A stretch of DNA of 64,000 nt from Tagetes erecta (GCA_030867185.1 CM061487.1:22097000-22160999); one strand, 5' to 3'; numbered from the stretch's first letter, positions 1 through 11,350 are shown. Notes: a model not told the origin generated them from the sequence alone. A program made the numbers and translations.

Positions 1-2542
1 GCTCCACGAACTCCTCAGCAGAATGGAGTTGCAGAACGCAAAAACAAGACATTAATTGAAGCTGCAAGATCCATGTTAGCAGATGCTAAACTTTCCATCA
101 CATTCTAGGATGAAACAATTGCTACTGCCTGCCTTCTTTGTTCAAAACAGGACCCTATTGGTTCAGGATAAACATAAAACTCCTTACGAATTGTTATTTA
201 GGAGGAAACCGAATATTTCTTATTTGAAAGTGTTTGGTTGTCCTGTCATGATTATAAATTTAAGTGATCATCTCGGTAAATTTGAGTCAAAATCTGATGA
301 CGGTTTCTTTCTTGGATACTCATCAATGTCTAAAGCATATCGCGTGTTTAATAGACGTACAAATGTTATCCTTGAAACTGTAAATGTGAAATTCTTAGAA
401 AATTCTTTTCCATCAGTGGCTCATGGTCCCAGCTGGTTATTTGATTTAGATTCATTATCCAAATCTATCAATTCTAACTTGTTTGAATTTTCAGGAAAAT
501 CAAATAAGGAACCAGGAGATTCAGGATCTTTCAGGGACGATTCAGACAACGATGATGATGATAATCTCTGTTCTGAGTATCCGTTCATGTCTTTTCGTGA
601 TCCGCATGTTGAATCTTCAACTCACTCACAAAATTCATCTGTTTCTCAAGAAGCTCAAGAATCAAACAATAAAGCAGATCTTTCAAATCAGCAACACTCT
701 ACTAATGATGGTGAATCTGTTCATAATCAACCATCATCAGATCTGAATGTTGAAGTTATTCCAGAATCTTATGATTACTTCATCAATTCACCAGAACAAG
801 TTCCTAATTTTACTCCGCACACTTCTACAATGCTGCAAGATCTACTGAATCTGAATCAGTCTAATCTGGAGACACAAATACAAGGTGAAGAAATTCCAAC
901 TCACCGTGTTCACAGGAATCATCCTATCTTTCAGATTATAGGTCCTTTGAATCAAAGAACTATTTGAAGTCAAACATGCAAATATATGTCTCTACTCATG
1001 TTTTCTTTCTCAAGTGGTACCAAAGAACATTTCAGAAGCGTTGCTAGATAACAGCTAGATAGAAGTAATGCAAGAGGAGTTACTTCAGTTCAGAAAGCAA
1101 GAAGTATGGAAATTAAAGGACTTACCTGAAGGAGAAAATGCTATAGGTACAAGATGGTTGTACAAGAACAAGCCTGATGAATGTGGCATTGTTGTGAGAA
1201 ATAAAGCCAGACTAGTTGCACAAGGTTACACTCAAGAAGAGGGTATTGACTACGAAGAATTGTTTGCTCCGGTCGCTCGACTAGAAGCTATTTACGTTTT
1301 TCTAGATTATGCCTCATTCATGAATTTCAAAGTGTACCAAATGGATTTAAAAGGCGCATTTTTGTATGGACTAATTACCGATGATGTGTACGTTAGGCAA
1401 CCTCCAGGATTTGAAAACCCCGAGTATCCACATTGTGTATACAAACTAAGCAAAGCTTTATACGGTCTACATCAAGCTCCAAGGATTTGATACGAGACAT
1501 TATCAAAACATCTACTCGAACATGGTTTTACCAGAGGTCAAATTGATCCAACTTTATTCATGAAGCAGGAGAATGAAGATCTACTATGTGTTCAAGTGTA
1601 TGTAGATGATATTATCTTCGGATCAACAAGTTCGTCCATGTGCAAAGAATTTGAGGAAATCATGAAAGCCAGATTTCAGATGAGTTCTATGGGGGAGATC
1701 AGTTTCTTCCTTGGATTGCAAGTTAAACAGTCTGCAGATGGAATTTTCATCAATCAATCAAAATTTGTTGACAAATTGTTAAAGAAATTCAATATGCAAG
1801 ATTATCAGACTATTAGAACTCCAACTTATGTGAACTGCAAGATCCAACCCTATCCAAAAGGCAAATCTGTTGATCAAACACTTTACAAATCAATGATCGG
1901 TTCGCTAATGTATCTTACTGCATCAAGAACAGACATCATGTATGTTGTATGTGTATGTGCCAGATATAAGTCTGATCTTAAAGAGTCTCACCTCATTGCT
2001 GTCAAACGTATATTCAGATATCTCCAAGGGAAACCTAATCTCGGTTTATGGTATCCTTAGGAAGGGAATTTTGAATTATATAGTTATTCTGATAGTGACT
2101 TTGGTGGTTGTGTTCTTGACAGGAAATGAACCATAGGTGGATGTCAGTTTCTAGGTCCTCGTCTAGTCTCTTGGCAATGCAAAAAGCAAACCAATGTTTC
2201 CATATCCACTGTTGAAGCAGAGTACATCGCTGCATCTGCTGGATGTTCTCATTTTTTGTGGTTACAAAATCAATTGCTTGACTACGAGTTTAACTTTCTT
2301 AAAACTCCTATTTACATCGACAATAATGCTGCAATGTTCATTACTGATATTCCTATTCAGCACTAAAAAACAAAACATATTGAAATTCGATATCACTTTC
2401 TCAGAGACAACTCTATAAAAGGTATAATAATTTTGATTAAAGTTCATACCGACAAACAACTGGCGGATCTTTCACAAAATCCTTTTTGTCAGGACGATTT
2501 GAATTTTTAATTCAATCAATAGGATTAATTAACCATGATTAA
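1..2542 (+). pseudogene. Ty1/copia pol remnant (element I), integrase to RNase H
   Basis: This is the 3' part of a copia polyprotein; its 5' part lies outside the window. Frame 1 opens inside the integrase core at the PQQNGVAERK block that carries the catalytic Glu. The integrase C-terminal part follows (GKFESKSDDGFFLGYSS), then reverse transcriptase with YVDDIIFGSTSS near 1597-1632, then RNase H with the AEYIAAS block near 2220. The reading ends at a TAA at 2540-2542, in the same LINHD context as the intact pol of element II. It is dead: stops interrupt it near 108, 1487 and 2058, with frame breaks around 970-1060 and 2340-2480. It is closely collinear with the pol at 12091-15552 on the other strand, so it belongs to the same lineage but is older. 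Its role was reverse transcription and integration. Confidence 0.93.
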
Positions 2543-3057
2543 TTCGCGTTTCAAGAAAACAAAATACAAAATCAAAAAATTTAAAATTCAAAAATATAAT
2601 AAGTCGTTGTCATTTAGTGTCTCTCATGTCTTTTTATTTATGCATTGTGTGTGTGCATGAAAAAGAAAAAGAAAAAGAAAAAGAAATGAAAATCATATCG
2701 TAAGAATATGATTTGCAAAAAGTGACAAATGATATATACACTAAGTATTATCTGATTCATCATTTTCAATACTGATAAGTGTTAACTGATGTGCTAGACA
2801 ACTCAGGCAATTAAACTGAACAAGTAGGTTCATTGTTGATAAACATACAACTCAATGATATTTGTGTTAAGTTCCATTGTTATACATGTCTAAATATATC
2901 TCTTTTGATGAAATACTAGTGGTGTTACTTTAAACATAATCGGGTAACGATGCAATATAATTCAGTGTGATGAACCGCATTGTGAGCTTCTCTGTTGTGG
3001 TACCCACAGACCTGAAGTCTCACACAAAGTCTCTTTTGAGCTTCAAGGTGCAGCAAA

Positions 3058-3200
3058 AGATTCCGAGAGATGGAACAGAAAAGAGTCCCAAATGTGGACC
3101 ATTACCAAAATTCCAAAATGGAATTCGGAAGATTCCCAAAGGGAACGCAATCAAAAGATAATTCCAAAAAGAAATTCAAAAAGAAGTCCCAAAGTGGACC
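3058..3200 (+). repeat. mini-hairpin row, element I copy
   Basis: Short imperfect inverted repeats follow one another: ATTCCAAAATGGAAT, TTCCCAAAGGGAA, TCCCAAAGTGGA and relatives, with stems of 3-5 bp and loops of 3-5 nt. The same row in the same order is present in element II (11396-11543, minus) and element V (40817-40962, plus), while the surrounding sequence has diverged more. I infer an RNA-level role; the function is unknown. Confidence 0.75.
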
Positions 3201-3243
3201 AAATCTCAATAACATAGAATAATCCAATTCCACACTGCTTATG

Positions 3244-3253
3244 TTGTAAGTGA
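3244..3253 (+). promoter_or_regulatory. putative 5' splice donor GTAAGTGACC, element I
   Basis: GTAAGT followed by GACC lies just after the mini-hairpin row, with GT at 3246-3247. The same ten bases recur at the matching place in element II (minus strand, GT at 11356-11355) and element V (GT at 41005-41006). It fits the plant donor consensus. The proposed partner is the CAG acceptor directly before the extra ORF. Splicing is inferred, not shown. Confidence 0.45.
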
Positions 3254-4029
3254 CCAGGTTTTTGTTATAAGTGCATTCTGGTGGACTTTGGTAAGGAAAT
3301 AGATTACCATATGTATACATGTGGGTCACACATGTCATTTTAATCGAACCTTAATCTCATCATGTGACAGAAAAAGTAAGTGTGCCAACTCGAGCTAATT
3401 GGTATGTTATCATATCATCACTGAAACAAACACAAGTCATTGCGATTTCTAGATTCATTGCATTGCATTCGTATTTACTTTTAATGTGTGTGCTTTGTGT
3501 GTGCAAGCGTGTGGATTCATTAATGCCACAACGACATCCTTTGTAAACATAAAAATATAGAGATAATTCAAGTTTATGGGGAGAAATTCGTTAGAAATTA
3601 TATCTTGAAAAGAAAAAGGAAAAAATTAGAAAAATATCAGAAATCAAGTGTTGAATGAAAGGATCAAGTGATTTATGAAAGCAAAAATATTGTTTATGAT
3701 AAAAACAAATCCAAGGTCTTGTAATTATTTTTCATTAAAATGCTTCGGGATATTGAAATATTGGTGGTGTAAAATTTTAGTGAAAAACTGACTTAATGAA
3801 AATGATGAGGAAAAATAAAAATTGTTGATGAAAAGTGTTTTAATGAGAATTTTAATTTGTTGCCCTAATTCATGATTGATAATTAATTGCATAAACCCAA
3901 TTAAGGTGTCTTGTCTAATTAATTTGTCAAGAATGTGTGCATGTGCAATAAAAGAAGTTGAAAAAGTCAACAGTCGAAAAACGAGAAAATTGATAAGTGT
4001 TGGAACTGTTCATGATACAGTAAAGCCGG

Positions 4030-4580
4030 GTTAAACAAGTCAAGGTGTAGTCGTTTCATGACTAATGTGCTTTATTGACCAAATGTTGTCACGACTCAAT
4101 AGTTGACACGACTCATCTATTGACCCGTCTCAACAGTGTGATATGTTAAAGACTTGTGATCAATTGTTGACACGACCAAGTTATGACCCGTCCCAACAAT
4201 GTATCACATAACAATGACTTGACCCGTCTCAAAATTCACTTGATGAACATGTGTGAACAAATGTTGACACATCTCAACAGTGTTTGACACGTCCCAACAG
4301 TTGTTTGACACGACCAAGCCTTTTTATGAAAAATCATTTAACTGTACAAACACTTTGACCCGTCCCAACAATGTTGACACGACTCAACAGTGCTTGACCC
4401 GTCTCTACAGTGTGTGACCCGACTAAGTGTTTTTACATGTTTAAAATTTTTGATCATCACTTGACCCGTCCAAAAGGGTTTCACCCTAACCCAACAGTAC
4501 ATGACCCGTCCAAGGGAATTGGGCCTGAGTTGACCCGTCTGAGATTTTTGACCCGTCCCAAATCTAAACCGTAGTTCAGC
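4030..4580 (+). repeat. degenerate GACCCGTC..AACAGT array, element I
   Basis: The block TTGACCCGTC(T/C)CAACAGTG recurs many times at irregular spacing of roughly 20-40 bp, with variants GACACGAC and GACCCGACT. Related arrays lie in element II at 9885-10075 (same orientation relative to the element), and at 10110-10590 and 19209-19660 (opposite orientation). It is not a strict tandem repeat and carries no ORF. Confidence 0.8.
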
Positions 4581-4665
4581 CGACTCATCATTCATATAAA
4601 TACCCTGTTCACAACTCTTAACATCATTTTTCACTAAAAACTATCACACAATCATCACCATTTAC

Positions 4666-5004
4666 TGATAGGTTCAATTGGATCGTTAATATCGCTCAAT
4701 GATCAGAATGATTCATACACAAACACAGTTCAATCATAAACACAATTCATACTAATAATTCTCTTTTTGTATATTGATGATCAAAGCAGTATTGTAATAC
4801 AAGTGCAGGAGAAAATAAATCACACACACTAAGTTCTCTCTCTTACGTGAAATTGTGATCTAGCCTCTCTCCTCACACTCTCTCACTACATGCTTTTAAG
4901 CAACAATTACAAGTTTAAGGAATATAACAAAATAGACCCTAAACTATATACAAACATATAAACAAAATACAAAGTAAATCTTAATCTAGGAAATAGCCCT
5001 AACA
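4666..5004 (-). repeat. 3' LTR of element II
   Basis: 339 bp, with TG..CA ends in minus orientation. By eye it matches 20114-20451 at every position except one extra T in the CTACATGC stretch. It is flanked on the left by TTTAC, the target duplication, and on the right by the polypurine tract. Confidence 0.95.
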
Positions 5005-5018
5005 GTACTCCCCCTAAG
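5005..5018 (-). promoter_or_regulatory. polypurine tract of element II
   Basis: On the minus strand the sequence CTTAGGGGGAGTAC abuts the 3' LTR. A purine run at this spot primes plus-strand DNA synthesis in LTR elements. Elements III and V carry the same GGGGGAGTA core before their LTRs. Confidence 0.85.
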
Positions 5019-5082
5019 ATTTAACTTTGAATCTTCAGCAAAATCTTCAAATCTTTTTCATTTTGTTCAGCATCAATCTCTT

Positions 5083-6267
5083 TTACCAATCTTCTGGTTC
5101 ATCTTTGATATCCAGCAACTCTTTTCCTTTAAACTCTTCTTGTTCCTTCAGTGCTTCTTCTATGCAAGACTTGAACTTTTCTGCTATCTTTGCTTGTCTT
5201 GGCTTGGACTTGTTAGTCAGAATTGGGCAGCCATTCATGCGTCTCAGAGAATCCAGATTTAAACCTGCAAAGTCAATGTTAGCATAAAACTCATAAGGCA
5301 TCTCCTTCCCCTTGACTTGTACTTCTAAAGTACCCTTTCCACTAATCCTCATAAATTCTATCTCTGGTATGTCAACCCTCACGAGATTAGAATTGAGCAA
5401 TGCCTTCCTCACTCGAATTTTCTCAAATGCAGCAGCTATCACTTCTATCATCACCACAAACAATTTTCTATCAGCTTCAGCCAGTTTATCTTTACATTTC
5501 TCCATTTTACAACTTCTCAGAAAATCGATATATGATGGATGCAGCAGTTTCAGCTCAAAGGTACTAAATAACGTAATCATATCTTTATCCCAATCTTCTA
5601 AATTCCGAACAAGCTTCAACTCAAAAGTTTCTTGATTGTAGAAAACTCTAAGTATTGGCTTCATTGCTTGAGATCCATCGATCACTTTCAATCCTGGATT
5701 GGTCACCTTATCAAAATACTCATCCGAAAATTCTTCCAAGTACATGTCTTCACTAACAACCAATTTCTTTTTCTTTCTTTCTTTCTTCGCTTGCACATAC
5801 GCACTATCTTCTTGTTGACCTCTGAAGTCAAGATAATTTGGTGGTCTGGCTATCCCAGCATCCAACAGCATTGCACATTTATCACCACGCTCAGCATGCG
5901 TGTGATTTATCAGTCTTAGTTTGTGCAGCTCTTTCAGATCTTGAACTTCCAACTTAAAAATGCTAGAGTAATAATGGTATACATCACATAAACCATTAAC
6001 TCTCTTTATCATGAATGCATCAAACACCTCATCGTATTTCCATGGAATAATCTTTACCTTCTTATTCTTTTCTGGAACAATCATTGAATCAAGAAGTTCA
6101 GCAATCGACTGACCCTTGCTCAGCAGTGACCTCACAGCGTCACCTGCTGTGGCTGATTTGTGCCATGATTCACGTACATCCATAGGTATGTTATATGACT
6201 TAGCTTCACTTGGGAACATATCCATCAATTCTTGTCTTTTCTTATGAGCATTTTCTGGTAACGCCAT
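5083..6267 (-). CDS. C-terminal part of the extra ORF, element II (separate frame)
   Basis: 394 codons from the ATG at 6267-6265. The stop of the upstream part (TGA, 6269-6267) overlaps this ATG as TGATG. I recognise no enzyme domain. The chain is hydrophilic and Lys/Glu-rich, with no signal peptide or membrane span. Element I carries the same join as continuous coding sequence around 23160-23200. Element II has about eight extra bases there, resembling a short CTTGGA-type duplication, so I read this as the frameshifted C-terminal half of one protein. Re-initiation at TGATG is possible but untested. It ends 78 bp before the LTR, so no gene lies between it and the polypurine tract. Function unknown. 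Confidence 0.75.
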   Translation of the reverse strand: MALPENAHKKRQELMDMFPSEAKSYNIPMDVRESWHKSATAGDAVRSLLSKGQSIAELLDSMIVPEKNKKVKIIPWKYDEVFDAFMIKRVNGLCDVYHYYSSIFKLEVQDLKELHKLRLINHTHAERGDKCAMLLDAGIARPPNYLDFRGQQEDSAYVQAKKERKKKKLVVSEDMYLEEFSDEYFDKVTNPGLKVIDGSQAMKPILRVFYNQETFELKLVRNLEDWDKDMITLFSTFELKLLHPSYIDFLRSCKMEKCKDKLAEADRKLFVVMIEVIAAAFEKIRVRKALLNSNLVRVDIPEIEFMRISGKGTLEVQVKGKEMPYEFYANIDFAGLNLDSLRRMNGCPILTNKSKPRQAKIAEKFKSCIEEALKEQEEFKGKELLDIKDEPEDW

Positions 6268-9128
6268 CACCGGTATCTCCTTCGGTCCAAGATTCCAAGA
6301 ACTTTGAATCTTTTGGTCAGCTCATAGTATTGAGGATTGTTGTAGTCCAAATAAAACATACGATTGTACATTTTCTCCATCTTCATGAAACTGACAACAA
6401 TTTTCCTCAACGACTCAGATTTCAATCTCTTCAGAGTCTTGTACGGATAGTTCCTTGAGCTCAACCAATCTCTCATGTTCCTACTGGACATCTCTTCTGG
6501 ATTCTGGTGATACAATTCAGTTGGAGGCAAATCTTCTATATTCAAACTTTCTTGCAATGGAGACCATTCACCCATCTTAATAATAAATTCTTTTTCATCA
6601 GCTTCGGCTTTGTCTTGGGCAATCATACACTTTTCATACTCTTCATTTATCTGGCTCACAGTTAACCCATTCAGAAAAACTGCATTGTACTTCATCTTTT
6701 CTAGATAAGCAAATCTTTGATCTAAGTCATTTGGAATCTCTTGATCAACATTAGTTTCTGGCTCAGCTTCTGGTTCAGACTCAGTAAAATCAATATCATC
6801 CAAATCATCTAAAGCCTCAATCATTGGTGCATTGTCAGTTTGAACCGGCTCAAACTGACTTGCTTCTACTGTGACAATTTCAGGCACTTCTTCAACTTCA
6901 ACAGCTTCAGACACTTTTTCAACAGTTTCAGCAGTTTCAGGCACTTCTTCAATAACAGCAGCTTCAGATTGAATCGGCTCAATCTGAACTGATTTAGCAA
7001 TTTCAGCTTCAGACACAGTCTCATCAACTATCTCAGTTTCAACTACAGCTACAGATTGAATCGGCTCAATCTGCACTGTTTCATCTACTCTCGCCTTTTT
7101 ACTGCACCCTTCATCACCCATGATTTCTGGAACAGCATCTAACTTCCGTTTTCCCTCAGCCTTGTCAGTATTGACAGTTTCAGCAATAGCTTCATCGGGA
7201 ATGATGATTGGAGATTCCACCCTTATGCCAACATTTGTTGTGCCTCGTGCTCTAGTCAGATAAACTTTTGGTACTTGAGTCGCTTCAGTCATTTCAACCA
7301 CTTCATCTGAAAAATCTTTATCAGATGTTGAACCAGATTTCTTCGGTTTGGTTTCTTCCAGCCATTTCTCCAACATCTCTTTTTCATCCTCCAATGTATT
7401 ACATTCAGCCTTCAAATCCTTGTAATCATACTTCAGATTCTCATGTTCCTCCTTCAACTTTGCATACTCAGCCTTCAACTCATCATGTTCAATCTTCAAT
7501 TTAAGGTGATCAGCATCCAATTCTTTGAAGGTTTTCAGGTTCTGATTATGAATATCCCAAAATTCTTCAAACCTTTTCTTTTTCCTCTCATTTGAAGCTT
7601 TCAACAGTTCATTTGCCTCTAACAACTTTGTCACCATTTCTTCAAGTCCGACAATCCTTTTCTTATCTTCATTCTCAACAACATTTGACACAACTTTTGG
7701 CGAAGACTCCAAAACTTGTTCAATCTTTTCTGTACTTTGGGATGATGTGGTGGGTATATCAACAAGAATAGGATCAGTAACGCCAGCATCAGCTTCCTCA
7801 ACTATCTGTGCAATAGTTTCAGCCTCGGCAATTACTTCATGAGCAATCTGAACTACATTTATCTCTTCAGGCTCACTCATCACTTTCTCCACAACAGATT
7901 TAGATCTTCGAGATCTAACATACTGTTTTGTGATTGGCTTTGCAACTTCAACAGCCACTTCTTTTTCAACTGAAACAACCTTAACAGGTTCTTCTATCAC
8001 CATTTGTTCAATAACTTCAACATTTTCTGTCTCCAAATTCATTGGTTCACCAGCTTCAATAATCTCTGCCTCCTCTGAAATAGATTCAGCATCATCATTA
8101 CCATCATTTTCACCATCATCTCCACTATCAGCACTTTCTTCACTATCATTATCTTCATCATCTCCATTATCATCATCATTATCATTATCTTGACCATCAT
8201 TACCATCACCATCAATCTCTTCATCTTCTGCATGACGAGCATTATACTCATCATCATCTAAAAGATTATCAGGCACCTCATCAACCAGGTCCTGAGGATT
8301 CACTATCCCACCGTGAGAGATATGATGATAAACACCTTCAATATCTTCTTCATTATTTGCTATATCTCTCATATAGTCAAATAAGTCCACACTAGGCACA
8401 TTCCCGATACTCATCTTTCTGTAAGATAGATCGTTCATGTCCTCAGTATATAATATACCTCCAACTACACCTTCTTCTCTGATGATTGGATAAGCAACAT
8501 TTATCATCAGCTGCAAGAATCTCGGGTACATGAGAAACTTGAATCTTTTCCCTTTTACCAGATTAAACACAAACCCATTCAAAATCCATCTTGACATGTT
8601 AAATGGTTTGTTTTCAGCTATAGCAACAATTGGAGATGCTATATCAGATGGGAAGTTGTCAAAACCTGCACTCCTCCTAGACATGCACTGTTGGACAACA
8701 TAGCATAACAGCTTCCATTTCTTTCCCAATCTGGCTCTATAAAATTGTGACTTTGGAAATGCAGGAGGATGTCCCATATTTACAAAGCACGATTGACACT
8801 CAGCCATGGTCAATTCATCATTAGCTCCAACTTCATCATCATCTATTCTCAAGGCTGTTCTGATGGCTTCTTCAGACACAGTCAACACCAACTCTCTAGT
8901 TATGTTATCTCTAACAACAACAACACCACCATCATCTCTAATAACCTCAACTGTCCTCCAAAAGCTCTTAATCAATCTAGCATATATGACCGGTTTGGCA
9001 CACATAGCATATACATACTTGGTCCTCTTAATGAATCTCATCATATCTCTGTAACCTTCAGTTTCAGGGATAGACTCGTCTAGACATGCCACAAGATTGT
9101 GCTTAGGTTCAAACTTGAGATTCTCCAT
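6267..9128 (-). CDS. extra sense ORF (env position) of element II, N-terminal part
   Basis: 953 codons from an ATG directly after a CAG splice-acceptor-like site, about 3 kb downstream of pol. Residues 1-270 look globular and are the best conserved against element I (MGHPP near 118-122, RRSAGFD near 151, LMYPRFLQL near 199). Residues 290-350 are an Asp/Asn/Gly/Glu acidic run. Residues about 490-595 are Lys/Glu/Leu-rich with heptad-like spacing, probably coiled coil. A bipartite basic signal, GKRKLD (659-664) and KKAR (677-680), suggests nuclear entry. Repeated VQIEPIQS segments lie near 685-720 and a second conserved block at 820-945. There is no signal peptide or transmembrane segment, so it does not look like a classical envelope protein. 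The N-terminal layout recalls 'putative plant transposon protein' domains; this is from memory. Confidence 0.85.
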   Translation of the reverse strand: MENLKFEPKHNLVACLDESIPETEGYRDMMRFIKRTKYVYAMCAKPVIYARLIKSFWRTVEVIRDDGGVVVVRDNITRELVLTVSEEAIRTALRIDDDEVGANDELTMAECQSCFVNMGHPPAFPKSQFYRARLGKKWKLLCYVVQQCMSRRSAGFDNFPSDIASPIVAIAENKPFNMSRWILNGFVFNLVKGKRFKFLMYPRFLQLMINVAYPIIREEGVVGGILYTEDMNDLSYRKMSIGNVPSVDLFDYMRDIANNEEDIEGVYHHISHGGIVNPQDLVDEVPDNLLDDDEYNARHAEDEEIDGDGNDGQDNDNDDDNGDDEDNDSEESADSGDDGENDGNDDAESISEEAEIIEAGEPMNLETENVEVIEQMVIEEPVKVVSVEKEVAVEVAKPITKQYVRSRRSKSVVEKVMSEPEEINVVQIAHEVIAEAETIAQIVEEADAGVTDPILVDIPTTSSQSTEKIEQVLESSPKVVSNVVENEDKKRIVGLEEMVTKLLEANELLKASNERKKKRFEEFWDIHNQNLKTFKELDADHLKLKIEHDELKAEYAKLKEEHENLKYDYKDLKAECNTLEDEKEMLEKWLEETKPKKSGSTSDKDFSDEVVEMTEATQVPKVYLTRARGTTNVGIRVESPIIIPDEAIAETVNTDKAEGKRKLDAVPEIMGDEGCSKKARVDETVQIEPIQSVAVVETEIVDETVSEAEIAKSVQIEPIQSEAAVIEEVPETAETVEKVSEAVEVEEVPEIVTVEASQFEPVQTDNAPMIEALDDLDDIDFTESEPEAEPETNVDQEIPNDLDQRFAYLEKMKYNAVFLNGLTVSQINEEYEKCMIAQDKAEADEKEFIIKMGEWSPLQESLNIEDLPPTELYHQNPEEMSSRNMRDWLSSRNYPYKTLKRLKSESLRKIVVSFMKMEKMYNRMFYLDYNNPQYYELTKRFKVLGILDRRRYR

Positions 9129-9160
9129 CTGTTAAAACAAAAACAAACACAAACAAAACA
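9129..9160 (-). promoter_or_regulatory. putative 3' splice acceptor before the extra ORF, element II
   Basis: In the sense direction a T-rich tract ends in TTTTGTTTTAACAG immediately before ATGGAG. Element I has the same arrangement: a T-rich tract ending TGATTTCAG directly before ATG at 21116. A conserved CAG|ATG junction suggests the ORF is read from a spliced RNA. The likely donor is the GTAAGT at 11356. Inference only. Confidence 0.5.
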
Positions 9161-9884
9161 AATGTGTTAGATACTTCATTAATACATATCAAAATTTTCA
9201 TAAGTGTTTGAACAAAAGTTAGAAAGAAAAACATTCACATAATCATTTTAACCCTAAATTGACCTAACAAACTGATTTACATCATTTTGATTAACACAAC
9301 TTTGAATTTTAATGATTATACAACATTTTTCAATTTAACAGTTAATCACTTAAGGCATAATTTTGACATTTGTATGATGAAGTTGTTTAACATGTTAATC
9401 TTAGTTTTAACAATGATTTGTTAATGTTCAACACAGACTTTGTCAGTTTGAAGTTAACACTTAAGAATATCAAACAGGTCATCAATGACGGTTTTAATAG
9501 TTATGACAATTTTGATTGATTAAGTTGGTTTTAAGGTGTTTTGGTGCAAATGAATGATTGATTCTTAATGATCGACAGGTTTTACACTTAAAACAACATT
9601 CGATTTTGGTTTTAACACACACTATCAAAGTGTCGATTCAGTGATCAAAAACACTGTTCATCATTGTTTTTCATTTTATCGGTCGATTTGCAGGTTTATC
9701 AAGAACAAATCACAAGGACAATACCTTATTCAATCGATTACACTTGTTACAGAACAACGACTGAATATGATAATCAAAACGATTTAAGTACAGGGGATTT
9801 GCTTGAAAGTGAATGTGAAAATTGATAAGTGTTTGTGAAGAGGCGGGTTTTTATATCGTTAAAAATTAGGTCAAACTTTGAGGT

Positions 9885-10075
9885 GCCGGGTCAACAAAAT
9901 GGGACGGGCAAGCTTAAAAAGCCCAATAAGCCTTGACGGGTAAAGCACTGTTGAAACGGGTCATGCACTGTTGTGACGGGTCAAGTACATAAAACAAGTC
10001 ACAACCATGTGAAAAACACTTGACGGGTCAAACACTGTAGAGACGGGTAAGTCACTGTAGTGACGGGTAAAGGTT
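9885..10075 (-). repeat. motif array A of element II (sense orientation)
   Basis: On the plus strand the block reads GACGGGTCAAGCACTGTTG and variants, about seven copies. In the element's sense this is CAACAGTG..GACCCGTC, the same orientation as the array of element I at 4030-4580. Confidence 0.75.
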
Positions 10076-10109
10076 AGGAACAACTACACCTGATTGGTTT
10101 TATTCATCA

Positions 10110-10590
10110 CCCCGCAGTATGGTAGTCTTCAAAACATCACCCGGCAACCTTTCTTCATCACCCGGCAGTATAGTAGTCTTCAAAACATCACCCGGCAACC
10201 TTTCTTCATCACCCGGCAACACAGTTGCTTTTCTTTCACCCGGCATGCTTTCTTCTTCAACCGGCAACACAGTTGTCTTCTATATCACCCGGCATGCTTT
10301 TCTTCATTACCCGGCAACACAGTGTTATACTCTTACACGGCAAGAAGATTTCTCTTTTACCCGGCTGTATAGTGAACACTTGTCACCCGGCAGATATCTA
10401 TGACTTCTTCACCCGGCTGTATTTGACATGATCTTTGCCAGGCTGTACAGTAGTCATAATATCTTTACCCGGCTTCACTTTGTTTCTCAATCACCCGGCA
10501 TGTATTAAACTCACAACTTTACCCGGCTGAACAGTGTGTTCATTACCCGGCTTAATAGTGTTATGATATTCTTTGCCCGGCTATAACACT
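10110..10590 (+). repeat. motif array B of element II (antisense orientation)
   Basis: About twenty copies of CACCCGGC followed by A or T and often by CACAGT or AACAGT, spaced 20-40 bp. The block is related to array A but points the other way. A and B could therefore pair with each other in the RNA. The open frames of 92-94 codons here simply follow the repeat. Confidence 0.8.
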
Positions 10591-11350
10591 TTGAGAATTT
10601 TCTTCATTTTTCTCGTCTGTTGACTTTTTCAACAGCATTTATTGCACCTGCAAACATTCTCGACACATTAATTAGACAAGATATCCTTAAAAAGAATTTG
10701 TCACATTAATTATCAACAACATTAAACAAGTCAATAAAATTAATTAAATTCATTTTTCTTTTTCTTTGATTTTCAAAAACAATGTTTTTGCACAAACAAT
10801 TTTTCTATATCCCGAAGCAATTTCTGAAAATCACCTTGCAAAACCTTGGGTTTGTTTTTAACACATCCAATACTTTTGCTTTTCATACCACATAATCTTG
10901 TTCATTCAAAACACTTATTCAAAAATATTTTTGGATTTTTGTAGATATTTTTCTTCAATTTATTCTCCCCCTAAACTTGAAATTTCTTGAAATTTTTAAG
11001 TTTAACAAGGATGTCGATGTGTCAATAATGATTACATATGCCTGCACACACAAACCACACACATTAAAATAAAGACAAATGCAATGCAATGAATCAAAAT
11101 ATCGCAGTGAGATCATACCACACATTATCTGAACATGTTTTGCACGTTTTGAATAGACATTTGACTTATGTTTGATTGAGTGTTGATATGAAAACATATC
11201 AATTAGCTCGAGTTGACACACTTACTTTTTCAGTATCATGATGATATTTAAGGTTCGATTAAAATGACTTATGTGACCCACATGTATACATATGTCAACA
11301 CATTTCCTTATCAATCACTACTTAAATGCATATTGCACAACAACCTGGTC

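Larger units (their letters stand above)
2543..4660 (+). other. post-pol non-coding region of element I
   Basis: About 2.1 kb lies between the pol stop and the nested insertion of element II, without a supportable ORF. It is collinear, in opposite orientation, with 9.9-12.1 kb of element II. It contains a GAAAAA microsatellite near 2657-2690, a conserved block near 2950-3060, a row of mini-hairpins (3058-3200), a GTAAGT donor-like site (3246) and an array of GACCCGTC/AACAGT motifs (about 4030-4580). The last five bases, 4661-4665 (TTTAC), are the target duplication of element II. Element I continues at 20457. Confidence 0.8.

Noticed and set aside
7930..8257. Ser-rich and Met-rich frames opposite or overlapping the acidic run of the extra ORF
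   Set aside because: Shadow frames of an Asp/Glu-rich GAT/GAA repeat.
10094..10431. Overlapping 68-94 codon frames in three phases
   Set aside because: All follow the CCCGGC repeat array; no start context or conservation.
10110..10590. CRISPR-like array of CCCGGC words
   Set aside because: Irregular spacing, degenerate short words, inside a retrotransposon.
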